A stretch of DNA of 64,000 nt from Bdellovibrio bacteriovorus (GCF_002208115.1 NZ_CP020946.1:2418001-2482000), one strand, 5' to 3'; shown: positions 43,632-53,044, counted from the stretch's first letter. Numbers and translations: made by a program. Notes: generated by a model from the sequence alone, not told the origin.

Positions 43632-45728
43632 ATGAAAAAGTACTTATCAATCCTCAACGCCATGACAGTTCTGCTGACCAGTCCGGCTGTTTATGCACAA
43701 AATCTCCCGACAGAGATCAATACCATCACTGTGCAGGATGATCAGGTTCAGGAACCGCTGGAGGCCTTTGGCTTTCCCGAAATTCCGGCGCAGAATCTGC
43801 CTCTTTCGACCTCGCAGATCAGCGACCGGACTTTGCGTGAAAACCGCATTCACCGCCTGTCGGAGATTACTTTGATTGAAGCCTCGGTGACGGACAGCTA
43901 CAACGCTTCGGGATACTGGGACTATCTTTCCATCCGCGGTTTCACCCTGGATAATCGCGCAAACTTCCTGCGTGAAGGACTTCCCATCAACGCCCAGACC
44001 TCCATTCCTTTGGAAAACAAAGAACGCCTTGAAGTGCTTAAAGGTCTCAATGGCCTGCAAACCGGCGCGAGCTCTCCGGGGGGCATGGTCAACTATGTGA
44101 TCAAACGCCCGACCCCGCGCCAGCAATTCCTGCTGGAAACTGAAGTCGGCAGCTATGGCAACTGGCTGATTGCGGCAGATGCCGGTGGTCCTGTCAGGGG
44201 CCATGACCAGTTCGGTTATCGCCTGAATGTGGCGCATGAACAACTGAGCCCCGCAGTCGAAGACAGCAAAGGCGAACGAAATGTTCTGGCCCTGGCCAAC
44301 AGTTGGCGTCTTTCAGAAACTCAATTGCTTGAGTCGGACATCGAATGGTCCAAAAAATCCCAGCCGACCCAGGCGGCTTTCAGTCTGCTGGGAAGTGATC
44401 TGCCGCAGGTGACGGATCCCCGTTTGAACCTGAACAATCAAAGCTGGTCCCAACCGGTGGTTTTCACCGGCTTGACCGGCAGCCTGAAATACACTCACCG
44501 CTTCAGTCAAAACCTGATCTGGCAGACAACGGCGGGCGCGCAGGAACTGCACACCGATGACCGCCTGGCTTATCCGTTTGGCTGTTCGGCGGAAAACAAC
44601 TATGACCGCTATTGCTCTGACGGCACTTTTGACATGTATGACTTCCGAAGTGAAAATGAACGTCGCAGCACTCAGGCCATAAAAACATCCTTGCAGATGA
44701 AGGGTGTGACCGGCCCGGTTTCCCACGACATCAATGTCGGTTATCTGGGGCATGTGTCCCGAGAGCGCTATGCCAAGCAGGCTTACAATCCGGTGGGTGT
44801 CGGAAATGTGCAAGGCACCGCGAAACTCCCGGCCGACCCCGCCCTGACTGATGAAAACACCAACCGGGATTCTGAAGTGAACGAAATTTTTGCTTTTGAT
44901 TCCGCTCATTGGGGTTCCTGGGGAGCGTGGCTGGGACTTCGTTTCAGTGATGTCCATCGCAGCAGTGTTCGCACAGACGCCTCGCGCGCCACGGATTACC
45001 GCGAAAATTTCTTGCTGCCGTGGATGGCGCTTTCTTATCAATTCCCGGCATGGATGACCTATGCCAGCTATGGTGAAGGGGTTGAAACTTATGTCACCCC
45101 GAACCGCAGTGGCTATACCAACCCCGGACAGTTTGTCCCGGATGTGATCAGCAGGCAGATCGAAGTCGGCGCCCGCGGCGGCGAAACTGTGACTTGGAAC
45201 CTTGCGGCCTTCCAGATCGAACGCCCGCAGGTGGAAGATCAACGACCGGACTATAAAATTGACGGCAGCAGCCGCCATCAGGGTGTGGAGGCAGAACTTG
45301 GCGGAGAAGTCGGCCGACTGCAATGGACAGCTTCAGCGATGTGGCTGAAAGCGCGCCGTCTGGACAGCACGCTGAATCCTGCAATCAATGACCGGCGCCC
45401 GACGAATCTGCCCGAGCACACTTTGCGTGCCCATGTGAATTATCTGATCCCTGGAGTTCAGGGCCTGTCAGTGAATTCCCGGGTTTCCTATGAAGGTGAA
45501 CGTGCCGTGACGGCCGATAATTCCCTGATGCTGTCCGCGTGGACTCGCTGGGATGCAGGCGCTTCTTATGAGTTTGGGAAGAAAGATGAAAAAACGGTGG
45601 TGCGATTGGCCGTTGAAAATCTGACGGATGAAAAGTACTGGAAGGAATCCCCTACCCAATACGGGCACATCTATCTGTACCCGGGCGAAGTCCGCAGCGT
45701 CTTTTTAACACTGCAGACTGAACTTTAA
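43632..45728 (+). CDS. TonB-dependent outer-membrane receptor under TPP riboswitch control (predicted thiamin uptake)
   Basis: This is a 698-residue outer-membrane receptor. The signal peptide ends VYA, and INTITVQDD looks like a TonB box. The plug domain reads LSIRGFTLDNR, GLNGLQTGASSPGGMVNYVIKRP, and the beta-barrel ends in a Leu C-terminal strand. By sequence it falls in the siderophore-receptor class, but the TPP riboswitch upstream predicts import of thiamin or a phosphate ester. Start at 43632 follows AAGGAAGG. A longer in-frame start would run through the riboswitch and was rejected. No exbBD or thi gene is near. Confidence 0.9.
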   Translation: MKKYLSILNAMTVLLTSPAVYAQNLPTEINTITVQDDQVQEPLEAFGFPEIPAQNLPLSTSQISDRTLRENRIHRLSEITLIEASVTDSYNASGYWDYLSIRGFTLDNRANFLREGLPINAQTSIPLENKERLEVLKGLNGLQTGASSPGGMVNYVIKRPTPRQQFLLETEVGSYGNWLIAADAGGPVRGHDQFGYRLNVAHEQLSPAVEDSKGERNVLALANSWRLSETQLLESDIEWSKKSQPTQAAFSLLGSDLPQVTDPRLNLNNQSWSQPVVFTGLTGSLKYTHRFSQNLIWQTTAGAQELHTDDRLAYPFGCSAENNYDRYCSDGTFDMYDFRSENERRSTQAIKTSLQMKGVTGPVSHDINVGYLGHVSRERYAKQAYNPVGVGNVQGTAKLPADPALTDENTNRDSEVNEIFAFDSAHWGSWGAWLGLRFSDVHRSSVRTDASRATDYRENFLLPWMALSYQFPAWMTYASYGEGVETYVTPNRSGYTNPGQFVPDVISRQIEVGARGGETVTWNLAAFQIERPQVEDQRPDYKIDGSSRHQGVEAELGGEVGRLQWTASAMWLKARRLDSTLNPAINDRRPTNLPEHTLRAHVNYLIPGVQGLSVNSRVSYEGERAVTADNSLMLSAWTRWDAGASYEFGKKDEKTVVRLAVENLTDEKYWKESPTQYGHIYLYPGEVRSVFLTLQTEL

Positions 45729-45734
45729 GACGGA

Positions 45735-46586
45735 TTACTGACGCTCGGTCGTAAAGACGGGGGCGTCAGCACCCATCGCCGCGGCTTCTTCAAGAATGAA
45801 AGTCTTGAACATAGTGGCGTTCGTGTATTCACCGAAATGACGGCAGTCTGGCGCCAGATCGTGCGGTCCGCGGGTGATCCCGACAACCACAAGTCCTTTG
45901 GAAGTTTCCAGATAGGCCGGACCACCGGAATCACCAGAACATGCCCCTTTGGCATTGTTCTGATCGGTCACCAGAATGGATTCCCACAATTTAGCCAGCG
46001 GCACACGCACAAAGTTCAGACCGGTTGCTGGAGTCGGATTATCAATTTCATTCAGCAATCCATAGCCGGCAAGCAACAAAGTCTCGCCCGCTTTCAGCTC
46101 CACGGACTCATCCAAAACTGGAACTGGAACGGCGTTTTCCGGAGCATCCAACAACAACTTGATCAAACCCACGTCGTTACGTCCTGTCACCGGGAAACCG
46201 TTGTCATCATACACCAGGTGATAATCTTTATGGGTTTCGTATTCTGCCACTCGCAAAAGCTTTGTTTCATCAATCGTCGTCGGAAGAACTTCACCCATAT
46301 GAACAAAGATCTCTGCGCCCTGAAGATCCACCAGACAATGAGCCGCAGTCAGAACCAGATTCTTTGAAATCAATGTGCCCGTGCAGATAGAGTAAGGTAT
46401 TCCCTGATAGTTATAAATCAAAGACACGGTGGACGCCGTCACGGGATTCGTGGCATCGGCTTTTTCGCCGCCGATAATGGAGGTCTCTTGACCGTTCATT
46501 TCGACACTATTGGTTTTTTCATTCTTCGTACAAGCAACAAGGGACAAAAGCAGCAAAGATGACAGCAACAGCTTAGAATTCAACAC
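45735..46586 (-). CDS. Trypsin-like serine protease (peptidase S1) lipoprotein
   Basis: This is a 283-residue exported protease. GTG (46586) lies six bases after AGGGGAG, and the lipobox is SLVAC. The catalytic chain begins at IIGGEKA (about residue 37), which is the classical zymogen cleavage N-terminus. The triad is His83 (TAAHC), Asp138 (RNDVGLIKL) and Ser220 (GDSGGP). The specificity pocket cannot be read surely. Convergent with the TonB receptor, six bases apart. A prey-digesting role is inference. Confidence 0.93.
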   Translation of the reverse strand: MLNSKLLLSSLLLLSLVACTKNEKTNSVEMNGQETSIIGGEKADATNPVTASTVSLIYNYQGIPYSICTGTLISKNLVLTAAHCLVDLQGAEIFVHMGEVLPTTIDETKLLRVAEYETHKDYHLVYDDNGFPVTGRNDVGLIKLLLDAPENAVPVPVLDESVELKAGETLLLAGYGLLNEIDNPTPATGLNFVRVPLAKLWESILVTDQNNAKGACSGDSGGPAYLETSKGLVVVGITRGPHDLAPDCRHFGEYTNATMFKTFILEEAAAMGADAPVFTTERQ

Positions 46587-46702
46587 AGGGACTCCCCTTA
46601 CAACGGCGTGAATCGCCGGTGGGAAATCTATCAAAGAGTTATGAAAACTCCTAGGAATTGATCAGTGTCAAATCGATGGACAGTATTAATTTCAGTTAAT
46701 GA

Positions 46703-47476
46703 TTACAGGAACAATTGAGAGCAGCGCTGAACGAACTTTTCAGATGAGCTGACCCGCGTTTTACGGAACATCTCGAACATGTCTTTGAAATAGCTGTTAT
46801 AGAAGGGATCAAACAATCCCCCCGGCTTGGTGTTGTATTCCCACGAGCTCGGACCGATTTTGGCCGGTCGGGTGACATACATGCGAAGTTTTTTATCAGT
46901 GGAATATCCGGTAAAGCGCGAGAACCATTCTTCCAATAGCATCGGCCGTCCGGTGAAGGTATCCACGGCATACCAGCCGTTTTTGTCCTTGGCGCGAACC
47001 ACGGTGGTCACATGGAACTGCCAGTCCACGCCATTTTTCATGGGACCCACTATAAAGACTTTCTTAATGGCTTGAGCATCGACACCATGGCGAAGCAGTT
47101 CCAAATGGGCATACAAAGCGCGCCCAAAGCAGAATCCACGGATGCCATTGGGATCATACTTTGAATGAGATCGGTTGCCGGTGACGTCGTTCTGATTGGT
47201 CATTTGCACGATTTTCAGGGCCTGTTCATAGGTCACGCCTTCGGCGCGCCCGTTGGTGGAGGGCTTGTAGTTACGGATTTCTTCCATCAACTGACGATTG
47301 GATTCGTCGATGTTGTCACCACGGCGGATTTCTGAATCCCGCAGTTCATAAAGATTTGCCCGATAATCGATTTGATCCCAGGAATACTGGGCGAAGGCGG
47401 GCCAAGACAGCACCGTCAGCAGTGCGATCAACACCGCCGGAAACTTGAAATGTCCTGCCAACTTCAAATTGTTCAT
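46703..47476 (-). CDS. Secreted protein-glutaminase/transglutaminase-like cysteine enzyme
   Basis: This is a 257-residue exported protein with a signal peptide ending AFA. A Cys-His-Asp triad in the order of protein-glutaminase and transglutaminase-like folds is visible: Cys116 (GFCFGRALYAHLELL), His155 (DWQFHVTTVV) and Asp172 (YAVDTFTGR). Family members deamidate protein glutamines or cross-link proteins. Which reaction applies here is unknown. The ATG at 47476 was chosen behind AGGTGAGG. It lies upstream of the S1 protease gene on the same strand. Confidence 0.72.
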   Translation of the reverse strand: MNNLKLAGHFKFPAVLIALLTVLSWPAFAQYSWDQIDYRANLYELRDSEIRRGDNIDESNRQLMEEIRNYKPSTNGRAEGVTYEQALKIVQMTNQNDVTGNRSHSKYDPNGIRGFCFGRALYAHLELLRHGVDAQAIKKVFIVGPMKNGVDWQFHVTTVVRAKDKNGWYAVDTFTGRPMLLEEWFSRFTGYSTDKKLRMYVTRPAKIGPSSWEYNTKPGGLFDPFYNSYFKDMFEMFRKTRVSSSEKFVQRCSQLFL

Positions 47477-47590
47477 GGGCCTCACCTGTTTTTCCAGGAT
47501 TTAAGCAAATTGTTTGCCCCGTAAAACAGACGTCAGCTCAGATATAGGAATTCTGACAAGACCCGCCCTGCCCAAGAACTGAGCGTGGGC

Positions 47591-49228
47591 CTATTTTGGG
47601 CCTATCTTAGGAACGACCTGGGATTTTAAGACCGGATTGTGGACGATGCTAAAATCGACAATGTCCGGCCCCTGAAGCTCAATTTGTTCTTTCCGTCCAT
47701 AGGCGCGCAGGAACAAATGCCCCTCATCACTCAGTTGCCCATGCATCTTGAGACCTTGCAGGTATTTGATTGAACGGCCGGGGATTTTAAAGTCCACGGC
47801 TTCTGTCGTGTAAGTCGTGCGCGAGTTGTATTCATCCAGCTCTTCATAGAAGGACTTAGCCACTCGCAATTCGCCTGTGCGAGTCAGCAGGAACAGATCC
47901 TCGTAAAGCACTCCTCCGGTTCCCTGCTGCCAGCCGCGGGAATCCTGCAGCCCTTCCGGTTTTTTAAACCAGTCTGAAAGGTAGGCATCATGAGCCAAAA
48001 GCCACGCATCCCCTTCTGTACTCAGGAAAACACTGTCCCCGTATTGCGCCAGAAAATAGCTTTCAAAGGCCGGATACTTGGCGATGTCTTTGGCGGGAAT
48101 CATGTCCACCAGTTCAAACTTCATTTTGCCGGGCAAAAGTTTTGAAACCTTATAGACGCCGCCATCAGTTTTAAACGTGTGACGGGTACGATTAAATTCC
48201 CCCGGGATGGTGATTCGGGCGGCATCCCACACGGGCAGGTCCGGTCCAATCAGTTCGGGGTTGTAGTCCTTGAAACCTTCCCGGAAGGACCAACTGTATA
48301 TATGCCCTTTGTTTGAAAAAAGAATCAAACCGCTGTTGCGCGGATTAAATGCAAGACGAAGAATTTTTTCGCCGGCGGAACGCAATTTCGTTTCTACCGG
48401 AGTGAATGTTTTTGCTGTCGCATCCACCACATAAACCTGCCCTCGGCGTCCCAGCGCCATCAGCACATCGGTCTTTTGCGAGACCTCCGCAGGCAGCTCA
48501 TTAAAGCGGCTGACCAACACGGTCAAAGCCGATGACATCATGTATTCCCTGTCGGCCGGACTCAAACCTTTGCCGTAAAGAGCCAGCCCCGCTTGCAGCA
48601 GAACCTCGTAAGAATAGGCCCCGGCATCCTGCTCGGTGGTGTCAAACTTAGCATCACACCCACCCGTGGAAAATGGAATATCCCCACCGCGGCACTGAAC
48701 ATGTTTGGGAGAATAACGGACTGAGTGCCTTGCCTCATGAATCAGGGTCGAGATGGCTTCCAAAGGTTCAGAACCAAAGAAGTATCCGCCCAGATAGATG
48801 GACTGCTCTGAAGACATGTTATAAGCAATGGAGCCGGTCTGATTCAAATCCAGATTCAGCTTGCGTGAATTCTTGGCGACATAGCCCAGCAGGTCCCCCA
48901 GATCGTGCTGAAAACCGGGCAGCCAATCCGGCGGAGCCTCGATACGCAGTTGATCCATCAGCAAAAGAATCTTTCCCAGCTTTGCACGGTAAGAATCATC
49001 ACAGGCTTCCGTCCCTTCCGGAATGACCAGCGAAACTTTACGCGCCAGCTCGTGGTACTTTTCTTCTGAAGGACAGGAAAGGTTTTCAATCACATTCACA
49101 CTGTTCACAGATTCTGAAGCCTGCTCCAGACTGAATTCCGAAACCTCGGGCATCCACCGGCCGCCAGCAAAGCCCGCCACCATCGCAAATGAACACAAGC
49201 CCCAGGAAAGCCATTTAGCGCTTTTCAC
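47591..49228 (-). CDS. Exported protein with HExxH motif and beta-propeller-like C-terminal region
   Basis: This is a 545-residue protein with an N-terminal membrane or signal segment (about 6-25). A metalloprotease-like motif HEARH is at 164-168 in ISTLIHEARHSVRY, followed by Cys residues and an EQDAGAYSYE helix that could give the third ligand. The last 300 residues look like repeated beta blades (VYVVDATAKTF, LILFSNKGHIYSW). No family is assigned. It starts at GTG (49228) behind GAGGAGG, overlapping the upstream gene by 14 bases, so the two are coupled. Confidence 0.7.
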   Translation of the reverse strand: MKSAKWLSWGLCSFAMVAGFAGGRWMPEVSEFSLEQASESVNSVNVIENLSCPSEEKYHELARKVSLVIPEGTEACDDSYRAKLGKILLLMDQLRIEAPPDWLPGFQHDLGDLLGYVAKNSRKLNLDLNQTGSIAYNMSSEQSIYLGGYFFGSEPLEAISTLIHEARHSVRYSPKHVQCRGGDIPFSTGGCDAKFDTTEQDAGAYSYEVLLQAGLALYGKGLSPADREYMMSSALTVLVSRFNELPAEVSQKTDVLMALGRRGQVYVVDATAKTFTPVETKLRSAGEKILRLAFNPRNSGLILFSNKGHIYSWSFREGFKDYNPELIGPDLPVWDAARITIPGEFNRTRHTFKTDGGVYKVSKLLPGKMKFELVDMIPAKDIAKYPAFESYFLAQYGDSVFLSTEGDAWLLAHDAYLSDWFKKPEGLQDSRGWQQGTGGVLYEDLFLLTRTGELRVAKSFYEELDEYNSRTTYTTEAVDFKIPGRSIKYLQGLKMHGQLSDEGHLFLRAYGRKEQIELQGPDIVDFSIVHNPVLKSQVVPKIGPK

Positions 49229-49871
49229 GCAAGGCCTCCTCGACGATTTCAGCTTCGGATTTAACAGACAAGCCCACAACGCGGGAATCCAGCCGACGAT
49301 AGTACGCCTGTTTTTCCGAGGGACTTAAGGAGGATTTCAGGTTGCGAAAGACCTGACGTTTGATGATCCAGTTTTCTTCCGGATTTTCCAGAACCTGACG
49401 ATAGAAAGTGCGAAGCTCCGGAGCCATCACCGAACTGGGCGCCCGACGAAGAGGCGCTTGCTGCCCCAGGGCTTTTAAAATACCCAGACGCTCAACCATC
49501 ACCGCGCGATGGTATTTTTCAACCCGGGGATAAGGTTTGGCGAAAAGGCCGCTGATCTTTTGCAGATCCTGCGGATTTAATTTCTGAAAGACCTTCTTAT
49601 CAAAGAGCGCGCTAAACAGGGCGCCCCCCTTCAGGGTTTCAAGGGCGCGGGGTTGCCATTGCGTTGGCGTTGCCATCTTCACGGGTTCTGGGATAGAGGG
49701 TCCCCCCGCCACCGCTTGGCCTGGCTTTAAAGACTTAGGTTGCACCCGTCCCTGCGGCAGTTCTGCGCGCAAAGGTGGCAGAACCGACCGGCTTTTTTTT
49801 CCTGCCCAGAAACAGGCAGCAAACAACAACGTGGCAACAGTGAGATACCCCCACCAGGAACTTTTCTTCAT
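49215..49871 (-). CDS. Membrane-anchored protein of unknown function, coupled to the HExxH gene
   Basis: This is a 218-residue protein with a single N-terminal hydrophobic segment (about 7-22), a Pro/Gly linker and a helical, Arg/Leu-rich C-terminal domain (about 85-215). It probably faces the periplasm. No family is recognised. Its 3' end carries the ribosome-binding site for the downstream HExxH gene. This fixed overlap suggests the two proteins work together. Confidence 0.72.
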   Translation of the reverse strand: MKKSSWWGYLTVATLLFAACFWAGKKSRSVLPPLRAELPQGRVQPKSLKPGQAVAGGPSIPEPVKMATPTQWQPRALETLKGGALFSALFDKKVFQKLNPQDLQKISGLFAKPYPRVEKYHRAVMVERLGILKALGQQAPLRRAPSSVMAPELRTFYRQVLENPEENWIIKRQVFRNLKSSLSPSEKQAYYRRLDSRVVGLSVKSEAEIVEEALREKR

Positions 49872-49924
49872 GGGAGGCTTATCGGTATTTCAAGATCGCA
49901 ATATCACAGGCGAAGGTCCTGAAT

Positions 49925-49947
49925 GACTGTTCTTATTTAAGACAGTT
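49925..49947. repeat. Degenerate GACTGT-N9-GACAGT palindrome
   Basis: This resembles the palindrome at 11127-11149 in arms and in the nine-base AT-rich spacer, with two changed arm bases. It lies 78 bases before the halogenase gene. Confidence 0.4.
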
Positions 49948-50025
49948 CCGGTAGTTTTTTCCGGCCCAGGAACGGTCCATCTCTGAAGTTGCAAATGACT
50001 GAATTCACGGGCAGATTAGCGCCCT

Positions 50026-51627
50026 ATGAAAACACTCTCCGAACACATCGAAAATGCTTTTGACCTGTCCTATCTGAATTTCCCCAAATGTCCGCCAACG
50101 GACATCAAAACCATCGGCATTTTGGGCGGAGGCACCGCCGGCTATCTGGCGGCCCTGGCATTGGCAAAGTACCATCCGGAAGTGGAAGTCACCGTCATTG
50201 AATCCAGCAAGATCCCGGTCATTGGCGTGGGCGAATCCACCACCACTGAGATTGTACCCTTCCTGCACCGCGGACTCGAGATCGATCCGGTGGAGTTTTT
50301 CCGCGAAGTGGAACCAACCCTGAAGTTTGGTATTCACTTTGAATGGGGCTGCCCGGGTGATTACAAATTCAACTTCAGCTTCTTCGCCGGTCACCAGTAC
50401 GAATCTTACTACTACGAAAACGATATCAAAAATTCCAACTGGCCATCCGTTCTGATGAACGCCAACAAGATCCCGGTCATTCGCAACAAAAACGGTTCTT
50501 TGACGTCCTTCCTGCCAAGCATCCCGTTCTCTTACCACATCGACAACAAGAACCTGATCCGCTTCCTTAACAAAGAAGTCAAAAGCCGTGGCATCGAGAT
50601 CGTTGATGCCGAAGTTCATGAAGCCAAACTGGACGCCCAGGGCAATGTCGCTTCCCTGGAATCCAAAGAAGGTCACAGCCTTTCTTATGACTTGTACATT
50701 GACTGTTCCGGCTTCCGTTCCAAACTGCTGGGCCAGACCCTCAAGACCGAGTTCATGCCGTTCACCGACACTTTGATCACCGACCGTGCACTGACCTTCG
50801 ATTTGCCGAACAAAGACGTGGTTGATTGTTACACTTCTGTGATCACCATGAATAACGGCTGGTGCTGGAAGATTCCAATGCGCACGGAAGATCACTATGG
50901 TTATGTATTCTCGTCCAAATTCTGTGACGAAGAAACAGCCCTGGCCGAAGCCCGCGCGCGCTTCGGTCACTTTGAAAAATACAAAATGGTTGAATTCCGT
51001 TCCGGCCGACACAAGCAGGCCTGGGTGAAAAACGTGTTTTCTCTGGGGAATGCTTATGGCTTCATCGAGCCTTTGGAATCCACGGCCATTCAGACCGCCG
51101 TTCACAGCATCAATGTTCTGTGCCGTCTGATGCCAAAGTCCCTGGAAGATCAGATTTCCATCAACGGTATCAACAATGAAATTGCCGTGACCTGGGACAC
51201 CTTCCGCTGGTTCGTGGGCATGCACTACAAGTTCAACAAAAAACTGGATACACCATTCTGGAAACACTGCCGTGAAAAAACCAATATCGGCAACGCACAG
51301 ACCGTGGTGGATCTGTTTAACCAAAGACCTCCGCTGAGTGCCGGAAACTTCGGATCCAATTCCCAGTTCACCGCCACGGAAGCTTTGGTGTTTAACAGCT
51401 ACAGCTATGACACTTTGATCTTTGGGCAAAAAGAGGTTCACAAACCTCTGACCGCACCGGAAATGAGCAAAGAAGAATACTTCAGCAAGCTAAAGTCCTA
51501 TGAAGAGCTGACCAGCCGTTCACTGTCTTTGTTTGAGTTGTTCAAAGGAGATCATCTGATGGAAGATGGAATTCTGGAGCAGCTCTTCAATGACACTGAC
51601 ACCTGGATCATGGAAGCCGACGTCTAA
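50026..51627 (+). CDS. Flavin-dependent halogenase (tryptophan-halogenase family)
   Basis: This is a 533-residue FADH2-dependent halogenase-like enzyme. It has the N-terminal FAD motif GILGGGTAGY, the active-site lysine candidate Lys100 (EPTLKFGIHF), the hallmark W-x-W-x-I-P (GWCWKIP, 279-284) and the EPLESTAI stretch (Glu351) that positions the substrate. These point to chlorination or bromination of an aromatic. No flavin reductase or biosynthetic cluster is near. No Shine-Dalgarno is clear. The stop interlocks with the convergent DTW gene (CTAA). Confidence 0.9.
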   Translation: MKTLSEHIENAFDLSYLNFPKCPPTDIKTIGILGGGTAGYLAALALAKYHPEVEVTVIESSKIPVIGVGESTTTEIVPFLHRGLEIDPVEFFREVEPTLKFGIHFEWGCPGDYKFNFSFFAGHQYESYYYENDIKNSNWPSVLMNANKIPVIRNKNGSLTSFLPSIPFSYHIDNKNLIRFLNKEVKSRGIEIVDAEVHEAKLDAQGNVASLESKEGHSLSYDLYIDCSGFRSKLLGQTLKTEFMPFTDTLITDRALTFDLPNKDVVDCYTSVITMNNGWCWKIPMRTEDHYGYVFSSKFCDEETALAEARARFGHFEKYKMVEFRSGRHKQAWVKNVFSLGNAYGFIEPLESTAIQTAVHSINVLCRLMPKSLEDQISINGINNEIAVTWDTFRWFVGMHYKFNKKLDTPFWKHCREKTNIGNAQTVVDLFNQRPPLSAGNFGSNSQFTATEALVFNSYSYDTLIFGQKEVHKPLTAPEMSKEEYFSKLKSYEELTSRSLSLFELFKGDHLMEDGILEQLFNDTDTWIMEADV

Positions 51628-52238
51628 GTCGGCTTCGGCAGAACTCCCCGTCCCATCAAGGTTCTTTTTAATTTTTCCTGATACAAATCCATCAAGGCCC
51701 CACCGACCTCGGGGCCTTCCGCCACATAAAAGGCCTGCGCAATCGCCTGCAAAGTCGCCATACCTTCTTCGGTCGTTTCCGCCCGCAGGTGGTGCTGGGA
51801 CTTATTGGGCGCACTGATCATCACACGCGGAATGCCGGCAATCTCAGGATGGCGAGTGTTGACCTTACTGGCCTGGCGCCAGTTTCCATCGGGGACAATC
51901 AACTGCAAAGGCCTTGGGTCTTCGGCCATGAAGTCAGCATTCAGTTCGCGGGCGTCTTCCGACGGGAAAAACAAAACCGTGCGGTACTGCGGCACCAGCA
52001 CATCAGCAAGGCTCAAAGGCTCTTGGCTGTCCCCGCGCACCCGCATTTCACTGTTGATCAAAGACTTGATCGCCAGACGACCGGTGTTGGTGGTGCGTTT
52101 CAGTTCTTTGGCGTGAATCACCAGACACAAACGGGTGCGGGATTGCAAACGCGGTATCAAACTGCAAAGACACAAATCCCGATGCAAGAAACATTCGGGG
52201 CAAGGATCTTTGGTTTTACGTTTGCGCTGTGGGATCAT
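51624..52238 (-). CDS. DTW-domain tRNA-uridine aminocarboxypropyltransferase-like protein
   Basis: This is a 204-residue protein with a zinc-knuckle-like N-terminus (CPECFLHRDLCLC) and the DTW-domain order: LVIHAKELKRTTNTGRLA, LFFPSEDA, and DGNWRQASKV in the place of the usual DGTWxxA. Family members (TapT/TuaA types) add the acp group of SAM to tRNA uridine. The changed Thr to Asn in the DTW motif is worth noting. It converges on the halogenase. Confidence 0.87.
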   Translation of the reverse strand: MIPQRKRKTKDPCPECFLHRDLCLCSLIPRLQSRTRLCLVIHAKELKRTTNTGRLAIKSLINSEMRVRGDSQEPLSLADVLVPQYRTVLFFPSEDARELNADFMAEDPRPLQLIVPDGNWRQASKVNTRHPEIAGIPRVMISAPNKSQHHLRAETTEEGMATLQAIAQAFYVAEGPEVGGALMDLYQEKLKRTLMGRGVLPKPT

Positions 52239-52420
52239 TCCTTCACCTTATTTTTTCACACTGCCCGCAAAGGCCGCCGTGATCAACAAATTGACACACT
52301 CCTGGGGCAAAAAATCCCTGAGCCGGGCTCTAATTCCAACTGAAAGGGCTCAGCTGGTGGCATGGGCTTGGCATTTCCCTGTCATGGATGAATATTTAAG
52401 CCTCTTCCAAAGGATGAACC

Positions 52421-53044
52421 ATGAAACTGCTCGTTGTTTTCCCTGCTCTGATCACCCTGCTTTTGGCTTCCACATCCTTTGCGGAAACCCGCCTGCAACC
52501 CAGTGCCGAAGGCCACCTGATTCAGGGAAAAGCGCCGGTCTCTACCCAGATCTCGGCGATGGCTTTTTATTCCCCGGCTTTCACCTTTAATAAAAAACTG
52601 GATGCTTCTGTTTGTAAATTTGCTGAAGACCGTATGAGCCCCGCAGGACACGACCGCACCCTGGTCATAAAAGCCCAGCGCCAGGAAGACGGCAGTTATG
52701 CGGTGAAAGTTCCAACAGCCGGCCAGCGTGGCGCCTGCCCGTATGTTCTGACTTCCGTTTATCTGGATTTGAATGACACCAAGGTCAGCCAGAACTTAAG
52801 CCTGTCCACTGAAAAAGAAATCCAGCAGACACGCGATGCCCTGTCTGACGTCACTGAACTTGATCCGGTCACTCCGTTTGAACAAGTCAAAACCATTTAC
52901 TGCGAATTTGAATCGGAGTTTGAAATCGGTCTTTGCCATGTTGACGACGGTCTGCCAGAGATGAGTTACCAGATCTCTGACACGGCCACCAGCTACATTC
53001 TGGATGTGAAGGACGCATCCCAGCGTCCGCCCCGCGAATTCTAG
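52421..53044 (+). CDS. Secreted protein of unknown function
   Basis: This is a 207-residue exported protein with a signal peptide ending SFA. The mature part has four Cys (ASVCKFAED, GACPYVLTS, TIYCEFES, GLCHVDDG) and alternating strands, suggesting a disulphide-bonded beta fold. No family is recognised. AAAGGATG lies before the ATG. The stop interlocks by four bases with the convergent PLP-enzyme gene (CTAG). Confidence 0.78.
   Translation: MKLLVVFPALITLLLASTSFAETRLQPSAEGHLIQGKAPVSTQISAMAFYSPAFTFNKKLDASVCKFAEDRMSPAGHDRTLVIKAQRQEDGSYAVKVPTAGQRGACPYVLTSVYLDLNDTKVSQNLSLSTEKEIQQTRDALSDVTELDPVTPFEQVKTIYCEFESEFEIGLCHVDDGLPEMSYQISDTATSYILDVKDASQRPPREF

Noticed and set aside
50005-51441. Long open frame antisense to the halogenase (478 codons)
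   Set aside because: The opposite strand has full halogenase motifs. The antisense translation is a low-complexity Phe/Val/His shadow.
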